Assembly: GCA_005883085.1 (NCBI GenBank)
Contig: VBAY01000071.1
Location: forward strand, 1-10,374
Length of the DNA stretch: 10,374 bases
Direction of reading: 5' to 3'
DNA from: Candidatus Bathyarchaeota archaeon
GTDB taxonomy: Archaea > Thermoproteota > Bathyarchaeia > 40CM-2-53-6
Under the pieces are notes generated by a model. It was given only the letters and a program-made list of their open reading frames with translations, had not been told where the DNA came from and searched no databases. Below, one piece after another: positions 4,845 to 10,374 of this stretch. Numbering within the stretch: the stretch's first letter is position 1; the number at the start of each line of letters is the position of its first letter. Made by a program: the position numbers and the translations under genes.

Positions 4845-7544
4845 TTGATCCGTTGTTCCCTAGGTATCCTTCTCATCCTTCTCTCGCTGTCCATGGTTGT
4901 TCCTCAATCCGCTCAGCACGCTTCGACCAATTCTAATCTACCCGGACACCCGACACTAGCCCCCTCGAACGACCCATACAATCCACCGTGTCCCTGCCCA
5001 GCCTTCAACGTGACATATTCTCAGTTCGACCTTTACACAGACAAGAACGCGACAGCCCCTCCACCAAATCTTACGTTTTTCAGCATGATAAACAACACCC
5101 AGACAGGACAGCCCGTTCCTGGCACTGCCTTCGACTATTCAATCCCGAGTAACACGGTCACTGCTCAGAGCATCAATTATACTCTCACAGTTCCGAGAGG
5201 GCCCGGCCTCACGACTTTCCTAAAGTTCGACTGGAACGGCACCATCGGCCAGGGAGCTAGGGCCCGCTACTTGGTGTACAACGCCTCAAACACCCCGGCC
5301 CTCCTCCTACTTAACGTAACCAGGGCGGGCCCACCTTATTCTTTCAATTTTACGGGAGGTCCCCCAAACAGCCCGACCGGAGGCGTCCCTGTTTCCTGCT
5401 CCTCCACAGACGAATGCTATGACGTTACCAACCTCATAGGGTTCAAGCTGACCCTCGCTTTTCTTTTCAACAACTCGAACTCAACCGGTACGGGTTTGAA
5501 CGTCCGTGTGGCTAACATCGAAGTGGCCTCTGTCGCCAATGTCCCTACTGAATCCTCATTTCATACTATGACGCTCAATTCTCCTACTCAGGTGACACAC
5601 AACGCGAATGTTACGGTAACCTACAACGCTACAGCCACAAACTCCAAGCATCTCTGGGGTCAAACAGTCACCACCTATTATTTCCCGAAATCGTACACGC
5701 TAACAAGCATCAGTCTCAACAACACCATTCCGCTGTCGCTTGCGCACCCTATCGCCCAAGGGTCATGCACCGCATCCTCCTGCTCAAGCTCACAGCTCGT
5801 AGCTCTCAAGAACATCCAGTTCATCGCACTCAACGACACGACCACCCCGAGCTCAACGACAACCTATCCCTGGTTCAGAGGAACAGCCTTACTCCTCGCA
5901 ACAGGTGCTAGTGCCGAAGGGTCCGTCCAGACGACCCTCGGAGGGCTTCCCACGGATTTCTGGGTTCCGGGCGACACACTGCAAGTGAGAGTGGATGACA
6001 CCAGGGGCGTTAACGTCACAGGTTCCAATATTATTTCGATTCTTTCTCCCTCCGCCCCAATTTCAAATCTGACCGAGACATTTTCTGCCCCTTCAAGGGG
6101 TGTCTTCTTGTTCAATTTCACGAGTGTTCTGCCGCAAGCCCCACTCGGGTCGAATTGGAATGTTACAAGCGTCTTCTTCAATGACTTCGACTACGGCAGG
6201 GCATTCCATCTTTTCAGACTAGAACAGCTCCAAGTGAACCCAGGATCTTTCGGATACTCTGGAGACAATAGACGCCTCACAGTAGGCGGTTCGCTTTTCT
6301 ACGGATCAAACTCGAGCAAGCCCGAAAGCATCTTCGGAAACGTCGCGGCGATAGACAGTGGTTCCGCCCCTTCTCCGCTTACCACGTCAGTTCTTTCCAG
6401 CGGCGTGGGAAAGGGAATGTACATTTCTAATGTGACCCTGCTAAACGGGGCATTCACCTCGGGTGTATCGCTGATCGGGACGTTTACTGTGGTAAACCCG
6501 ACTGGGGTAAATGAGAACGCAACCATCACCTTCGAACACGAGTGGACTTCACGACAGTCCCACGGTTCAAGCGTGACGTTCAGTCTCCCTAGTGGCGATT
6601 TCCCGTTCAACCCGCCAATTGGGACCGCCACTTTCGCATACAAGCTAAACGCGACACTGACTCTAAGTGGCATTCGAGTCGTCGTAACAAGCTTAAAGTC
6701 TGGTAATAGTGTAACGGTCAACTTGCCGGCAGGTACTCCTCCCGTTACCAGCGTGAGACAACACTCCGGCCTATTCAAAATCACGATAGACAGCGAGACA
6801 CTGTCAACCCCCAGCCCGTGTGCGATTCCCACCTGCACTAACGCTATTGAATCGCCTACTTACGCGTACATTCTCGTTAACCCGCCGTTGCCCGGCAGAT
6901 TGTTGGCTTCGGCACCAATTACCATGGGTACAGGTGGAGTCTTCACAGGCGTCATAACTTCAGGGGGAGAACTCGGTGCAAGGAAGTTAGTCTTTTTTGT
7001 CTTGGGGCAAGATCCTGGCGGAGTCTCTATCACGACGCAGGACAAGTCAACACCGGAATCGACGATTCTTCAAGCAACCCTAGACAACGTTCCAACTGCA
7101 ACTCAGGGACAATCGACAACGATGACCCTGCACCTGCAAAGCAATTCAACTATACTCAACATGGATATCACGGTGGGCTTGAATGTTGACGGGCAGCTTG
7201 TCCAAAGCAGGTCCAATGTTTCCATTTCACACGGTTCAAAGACTGACGTCCCCTTTACCTTCAACGCTCCATCTGGCCTTGGGGTTCACACGTTCACCTT
7301 CTTCTCTCCTGAATACGGGGCTCCCCTGATCACCGGCACGATTCAGGTGTCAATACTTCAAAGCAGTCTCCAGGTGATAATTCCTGCTATCATCGGACTG
7401 GCTGCCGCTATCATCATACTCCTATTCTTCCTGTTCCGGAAGAAACCGGAGACACTGCCCGATTCTCCCCCGAAGGACAGGACAACCGGGGGAAAACCTA
7501 CAAAACCAAACCCCGGAACCTCAACCTCGAAATCCTTAACTTAA
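4845..7544 (+). CDS. Large secreted, membrane-anchored, sequon-rich surface protein of unknown function
   Basis: 899 residues, no family recognised. The TTG start at 4845 is bounded by an in-frame TGA nine bases upstream. Residues 1-26 are a Sec signal peptide: R3, hydrophobic 5-19, likely cleavage after QSA (23) or QHA (26). The ectodomain (about 27-842) is Ser/Thr/Asn/Pro-rich and beta-strand-like, with 25 N-X-S/T sequons by my count, dense in 55-330 and 390-602 and only two (767, 791) after 602. Cysteines occur as four close pairs: 49/51, 185/191, 308/313 and 659/664. Residues about 740-838 resemble a CARDB/Ig-like sandwich. A membrane helix at about 844-864 is followed by FRKK and a Pro/Lys/Thr-rich cytoplasmic tail of about 35 residues. 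Orientation is therefore N-out, C-in. It could be an S-layer-associated or adhesive protein; there is no protease or sugar-binding signature to say more. It has its own promoter. Confidence 0.85.
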   Translation: MIRCSLGILLILLSLSMVVPQSAQHASTNSNLPGHPTLAPSNDPYNPPCPCPAFNVTYSQFDLYTDKNATAPPPNLTFFSMINNTQTGQPVPGTAFDYSIPSNTVTAQSINYTLTVPRGPGLTTFLKFDWNGTIGQGARARYLVYNASNTPALLLLNVTRAGPPYSFNFTGGPPNSPTGGVPVSCSSTDECYDVTNLIGFKLTLAFLFNNSNSTGTGLNVRVANIEVASVANVPTESSFHTMTLNSPTQVTHNANVTVTYNATATNSKHLWGQTVTTYYFPKSYTLTSISLNNTIPLSLAHPIAQGSCTASSCSSSQLVALKNIQFIALNDTTTPSSTTTYPWFRGTALLLATGASAEGSVQTTLGGLPTDFWVPGDTLQVRVDDTRGVNVTGSNIISILSPSAPISNLTETFSAPSRGVFLFNFTSVLPQAPLGSNWNVTSVFFNDFDYGRAFHLFRLEQLQVNPGSFGYSGDNRRLTVGGSLFYGSNSSKPESIFGNVAAIDSGSAPSPLTTSVLSSGVGKGMYISNVTLLNGAFTSGVSLIGTFTVVNPTGVNENATITFEHEWTSRQSHGSSVTFSLPSGDFPFNPPIGTATFAYKLNATLTLSGIRVVVTSLKSGNSVTVNLPAGTPPVTSVRQHSGLFKITIDSETLSTPSPCAIPTCTNAIESPTYAYILVNPPLPGRLLASAPITMGTGGVFTGVITSGGELGARKLVFFVLGQDPGGVSITTQDKSTPESTILQATLDNVPTATQGQSTTMTLHLQSNSTILNMDITVGLNVDGQLVQSRSNVSISHGSKTDVPFTFNAPSGLGVHTFTFFSPEYGAPLITGTIQVSILQSSLQVIIPAIIGLAAAIIILLFFLFRKKPETLPDSPPKDRTTGGKPTKPNPGTSTSKSLT

Positions 7545-7546
7545 AC
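7535..7546 (+). promoter_or_regulatory. Putative TATA-like element for rpoP inside the end of the surface gene
   Basis: CTTAACTTAAAC (7535-7546) overlaps the last codons and TAA stop of the surface-protein gene. Initiation 26 bp from its centre would be about 7567, which would make the TTG at 7568 leaderless or leave a 13-nt leader for ATG at 7580. Read-through from the upstream gene is an alternative. Confidence 0.35.
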
Positions 7547-7579
7547 CCAGCACCACTTCTGGAATTCTTGGTCAGCATT

Positions 7580-7801
7580 ATGGAGTCCGGTCCTGAAGAA
7601 CCACTAGGAGAGTCGACCCCACCGGAAGCTCCCCCGCGAGAACGAAACCCCGGCGGGCTAATTTACGAATGCATCAACTGCGGATCAAAGCTAACGGCTG
7701 ACCAGCTCGCCATGACCCCGGAGATCAAATGCCCTTTCTGCGGCTATAGGATACTTCGAAAGGTAAGACCTCCAATCGTAAAACATGTGAAGGCCCGATA
7801 A
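7580..7801 (+). CDS. rpoP: DNA-directed RNA polymerase subunit P (Rpb12-like)
   Basis: Zinc-ribbon subunit of archaeal RNA polymerase, equivalent to eukaryotic Rpb12, located at the interface of the assembly platform subunits. Numbered from TTG 7568, the zinc ligands are C35 and C38 (YECINCGSKL) and C55 and C58 (KCPFCGYRI), followed by the usual basic end, RKVRPPIVKHVKAR. The start is unsure: TTG at 7568 gives 77 residues and fits a leaderless transcript; ATG at 7580 gives 73. Either way about 28-32 residues, rich in Pro and Glu, precede the domain, whereas typical archaeal RpoP is about 45-50 residues and starts just before the first cysteine. No start codon lies closer to the ribbon, so the extension seems real. 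glyS follows after 77 nt with its own possible promoter. Confidence 0.88.
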   Translation: MESGPEEPLGESTPPEAPPRERNPGGLIYECINCGSKLTADQLAMTPEIKCPFCGYRILRKVRPPIVKHVKAR

Positions 7802-7829
7802 CAAGGCCGATCGATTCCGTTTCAAAAGC

Positions 7830-7847
7830 GGATAAAACGCAAATACT
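7830..7847 (+). promoter_or_regulatory. Putative promoter of glyS
   Basis: GGATAAAACGCAAATACTC (about 7830-7848) holds two overlapping AT-rich candidates, GATAAAAC and CAAATACT. The second would start transcription around 7869, giving a leader of about 9 nt to the TTG at 7879. No Shine-Dalgarno sequence is present, consistent with a nearly leaderless mRNA. Confidence 0.35.
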
Positions 7848-7878
7848 CTCTTCTGACCGTAGTCTGAGCCGACAACCC

Positions 7879-9606
7879 TTGCAACAACAAATCAAAGACA
7901 AACACAAGCTATTGTCCGAGACGGCTCGGCGAAGAGGATTCTTCTGGGGCTCGTTCGAAATCTATGGAGGCCTCAGCGGATTCTTGGACCTAGGGCCCCT
8001 AGGCGTCGGACTGAAGCGACAAATCGAGGATACATGGCGACGATTCTTCCTTCAACGGCATGGGTTTGTCGAGGTCTCTACCCCCATAATTACTCCTCAC
8101 AAGGTGTTAGAGGCCTCAGGTCACGTCGAGAACTTCAAAGACCCCATGACGGAGTGCAGTAACTGCAAGAGAAGATTCCGAGCAGACCAGCTCGTTAAGG
8201 AAGCTACCGGCCTCGAAACCGAAGGAATGAGTCTCGAGCAACTCGGCGCGCTCTTGAAGGAAAAACATGTAAAATGTCCAGAGTGTGGCGGACAACTAGG
8301 GCCCCCCCAATACTTCATGACCATGTTCAAAACTAACATAGGCCCATACGGCGAAGACCCTGCTTACGGCCGCCCGGAAGCAGCACAGGGAATTTTCGTC
8401 AACTTCCACCGAGTCCTCGAGACAATGAGGGAAAAGTTTCCGATCGGAATAGCCCAGGTGGGAACCGTCCTTCGCAACGAAATATCACCCAGGCAGGGTC
8501 CCATACGACTACGAGAGTTCACAATAATGGATTTCGAACTGTTCTTCGATCCGGCAGAGCCCGACTGCCCGTACCTCGACGAGGTCATATCTGAAGAGTT
8601 ATCGATTGTTGCAGAAGAATCGAGAAGCAAAGGCACAGAAAATGCAATCAAGGTCAAGGTAGGCGAAGCCGTCAAGAGACAAGTGATCAAAGCACCCTGG
8701 GCGGCGTACTTTATGGCCCTCTCGAAACGGTTCCTGACTCAACTCGGGGTCGATGGACAGCATCAGAGATTCTTCGAAAAACTTCCATCGGAAAGGGCTC
8801 ACTATTCAGCCCAAACATTCGACCATGAAATTGAGCTGGACCGCTGGGGCTGGACCGAGGTTGCGGGTTTCGCGTACAGAACAGACTACGACCTTCGAAA
8901 ACATATGGAAGCGACCGGCGAAGACCTGCGAGTCTTCAAGCCATACTCGACACCTCGACTCCGAAAAGTCAAATTGATCAAGCCAAGCCACCAAAACCTC
9001 AGAAAAATCTTCCAAGAACAAACGGGAAGAATCGCCGACCTAATATCCAAAGACGATCCTGAAAAACTGCTCGCGGCCAAGAAGGCCAGACAGCCCGTGA
9101 GAATTGGGTCATACACTGTTCCATCAGACTGTTTCGACGTAGTTGAGGAAGACGTGAAGGAAACTGGGACCCGTTTCCTACCTCACGTAATCGAGCCAAG
9201 TTTCGGGGTGGAACGCCTTCTCTACACGACCCTCGAATACAACCTGACGATAAAAGAGGACAGATTGATACTCGGTCTCCCATTCAAACTTGCTCCCATT
9301 CAAGCCTCGGTCTTCCCGTTGGTAAACAAAGATGGGTTACAGAAACGGGCTACGGAAGTCTACGAAGCCCTCATCGCTGAAGGGTTGAGAGTGGAGTATG
9401 ATGAAGCCGGCTCTATTGGGAGGAGGTACGCTAGAGCCGATGAAGCCGGGGTGCCTCTCGGCATAACCATAGACTACGATACTCTGAAGGATGATACTGT
9501 CACTGTCCGAGATCGCGATAGCTGGAGCCAGATGAGGACCCCCGTTGGAGTGCTAGCATCGACTATCCACACGATAGTGAAAGAAGGTTTCAACACTCCA
9601 AAGTAA
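7879..9606 (+). CDS. glyS: Glycyl-tRNA synthetase (class II, archaeal/eukaryotic type)
   Basis: 575 residues, the usual length for alpha2-type GlyRS; it charges tRNA-Gly with glycine using ATP. Visible in order: the N-terminal RRGFFWGSFEIYGGLSGFLD (19-38) and DLGPLG typical of GlyRS; a motif 1 region at 50-75; a zinc-binding insertion with C93/C96 (CSNC) and C133/C136 (CPEC); the PEAAQGIFVNF block (166-176); motif 2 at 195-222 (VLRNEISPRQ with R199, then LREFTIMDFELF); GWTEVAGFAYRTDYDL at 324-339; motif 3 at 435-454 (EPSFGVERLL with R446); and the anticodon-binding domain at about 470-565. TTG at 7879 is chosen because it starts a few residues before the conserved helix and no ATG exists nearby in frame. 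Read alone as a single gene with short leader; a T6 tract follows the stop. Confidence 0.96.
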   Translation: MQQQIKDKHKLLSETARRRGFFWGSFEIYGGLSGFLDLGPLGVGLKRQIEDTWRRFFLQRHGFVEVSTPIITPHKVLEASGHVENFKDPMTECSNCKRRFRADQLVKEATGLETEGMSLEQLGALLKEKHVKCPECGGQLGPPQYFMTMFKTNIGPYGEDPAYGRPEAAQGIFVNFHRVLETMREKFPIGIAQVGTVLRNEISPRQGPIRLREFTIMDFELFFDPAEPDCPYLDEVISEELSIVAEESRSKGTENAIKVKVGEAVKRQVIKAPWAAYFMALSKRFLTQLGVDGQHQRFFEKLPSERAHYSAQTFDHEIELDRWGWTEVAGFAYRTDYDLRKHMEATGEDLRVFKPYSTPRLRKVKLIKPSHQNLRKIFQEQTGRIADLISKDDPEKLLAAKKARQPVRIGSYTVPSDCFDVVEEDVKETGTRFLPHVIEPSFGVERLLYTTLEYNLTIKEDRLILGLPFKLAPIQASVFPLVNKDGLQKRATEVYEALIAEGLRVEYDEAGSIGRRYARADEAGVPLGITIDYDTLKDDTVTVRDRDSWSQMRTPVGVLASTIHTIVKEGFNTPK

Positions 9607-9628
9607 CCTAGATCGGGAACGCTGCTAG

Positions 9629-9634
9629 TTTTTT
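9629..9634 (+). terminator. T-tract downstream of glyS
   Basis: Six T residues begin 23 nt after the glyS TAA, the kind of U-tract that archaeal polymerase and aCPSF1 use for termination. It directly abuts the ATG at 9635, and TTTTTTATGG might also act as the TATA element of the following gene; the two roles cannot be separated by reading. Confidence 0.4.
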
Positions 9635-10333
9635 ATGGCGAGGATAGCACCACTTTGCGAGACGTGCTCTTTGATGACCTTTCCAGTCGAAACCGAAGCA
9701 AACATACGACGGAGAATACTCGACATATGCAGAGAACAAACTAGGAACGTCGTAGACATAACCCGCGAACTGGCACTCATGACCGACAGGGTTTCGGATG
9801 GAAAAGCCAAGGAAGCGAAGGAACACTATCAAAACATGCTAAAGATTCTAGGGGACTTCGAAGGGACCAAAAAGAAGCTCCTAGAAGAAGTCGCCTCGTT
9901 CGGTACCCTCCTCAGCAACCGAGAGGACTTCATCAGACTAATTTTCAAGATAGGCGAAGTAGCCGACTATGCTCAGGGTATTGGATATCGACTATCCGCA
10001 GTGATTGACCGGAACTGGAAAGTCGACAGGAAATACACTAAGAGGCTGGCGGAACTGAACGCCCTAGTTCTAGAAGAAATGTCAAAAATACGAGAGACCG
10101 TAATGTCACTGGGTTTCAACCCAGCAAAGGCCATGGAGCTCTCCAGAGGCGTCGAGGAAACAGAGAAAAAAGTAGACACAGCCTATCGATCGCTCGACCT
10201 CGATGTTCTAGACGACAAGATTCCACTACGAACACTCCTACTCGTACGAGACCTTAGTGCTCACATGGAAAATATGGCCGACCTAGGCGTGGATGTTGTA
10301 GACCTGATCCGGGTAATTGCCCTGACCGCCTAG
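9635..10333 (+). CDS. DUF47 / PhoU-like protein
   Basis: 232 residues, mostly helical and soluble, of the DUF47 (PhoU-related) family that often regulates or accompanies PiT-type phosphate transporters; its biochemical role is not well established. Family marks are the NREDFIRLIFKIGEVADYAQ segment (95-114, with E108 and D111) and the C-terminal RDLSAHMENMADLGVDVVD (205-223, with E212 and D216), which match the two acidic, metal-binding E/D motifs, plus long charged helices between. The start is uncertain. ATG at 9635 gives an N-terminal MARIAPLCETCSLM containing an unusual CxxC; ATG at 9674 removes it and leaves the expected few residues before the first helix, and would fit transcription from the TTTTTTATGG box. 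No transporter is visible in the window. A probable next gene starts 7 nt after the stop. Confidence 0.82.
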   Translation: MARIAPLCETCSLMTFPVETEANIRRRILDICREQTRNVVDITRELALMTDRVSDGKAKEAKEHYQNMLKILGDFEGTKKKLLEEVASFGTLLSNREDFIRLIFKIGEVADYAQGIGYRLSAVIDRNWKVDRKYTKRLAELNALVLEEMSKIRETVMSLGFNPAKAMELSRGVEETEKKVDTAYRSLDLDVLDDKIPLRTLLLVRDLSAHMENMADLGVDVVDLIRVIALTA

Positions 10334-10340
10334 AGAAATC

Positions 10341-10374
10341 ATGAAACCCGCGACGCTTCAAGGTGAAGCCGAAC
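10341..10374 (+). CDS. Start of a probable downstream gene (cut by window edge)
   Basis: ATG at 10341 opens a frame with no stop for the 11 codons available (M-K-P-A-T-L-Q-G-E-A-E). It begins 7 nt after the DUF47 stop, so an operon is likely if the gene is real. A phosphate transporter would be a natural partner, but the few residues visible are hydrophilic and do not support that or any other product. Confidence 0.35.
   Translation, partial: MKPATLQGEAE

Noticed and set aside
6299..6838. Long minus-strand open frame (179 codons) inside the surface protein gene
   Set aside because: It is antisense to a continuous plus-strand gene with coherent signal peptide and membrane helix, and its translation shows no recognisable domain.
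7989..8003. 15-base palindrome CCTAGGG-C-CCCTAGG near the start of glyS
   Set aside because: It encodes the conserved DLGPLG residues of GlyRS, so the symmetry is most simply a by-product of codon choice.
1..10374. CRISPR arrays, insertion sequences, tRNA or rRNA genes, defence genes
   Set aside because: No regularly spaced direct repeats, transposase motifs, cloverleaf-like segments or defence signatures were seen; nearly all sequence is explained by conserved genes.

Overview
The window is a compact, almost entirely coding stretch of an archaeal chromosome. Archaeal (or archaeal/eukaryotic-type) genes present are a 20S proteasome beta subunit, the KH/beta-CASP termination nuclease aCPSF1 (FttA), an Sm-like protein, an MCT-1-like PUA protein, the Rpb12/RpoP subunit of RNA polymerase and an archaeal-type glycyl-tRNA synthetase. 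TATA-like boxes lie 25-45 bp upstream of several starts, leaders look short, and many starts are TTG. A SepF-like gene suggests FtsZ-based division, which argues against classical Crenarchaeota. The mix, with a DUF47/PhoU-like protein and a sequon-rich surface protein, fits a TACK archaeon of the Nitrososphaerota (Thaumarchaeota) or a close relative. This placement is inference without a tree or search.

Layout. 1-617 is the 3' part of a larE-like sulfur-insertion gene (plus strand, cut by the window edge). 618-835 is a non-coding gap with a TATA-like box and a perfect 7-bp hairpin. 836-3400 holds psmB and aCPSF1, 45 nt apart and probably co-transcribed. Convergent to them, with only 10 nt between stops, are minus-strand sepF-like (3411-3737) and a PUA-domain gene (3831-4334). 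A palindromic TTTTAAA-type box near 4362-4372 sits between the PUA gene and the plus-strand Sm-like gene (4415-4645) and could serve both. 4646-4844 is a promoter region with an inverted repeat in front of a 899-residue secreted, membrane-anchored, heavily N-glycosylatable surface protein (4845-7544). Then follow rpoP (about 7568/7580-7801), glyS (7879-9606), a DUF47 protein (9635-10333) and the first codons of a probable downstream gene (10341 on).

Together this is mainly an information-processing and proteostasis neighbourhood: protein degradation, transcription termination, RNA binding, translation and an RNA polymerase subunit. A division protein and one lineage-specific envelope protein are set into it. 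I see no mobile element, CRISPR array, tRNA, rRNA or pseudogene. The parts I cannot explain from known families are the surface protein with its four close cysteine pairs, the inverted repeat in its promoter, the near-absent propeptide of the proteasome beta subunit, and the N-terminal extension on RpoP.
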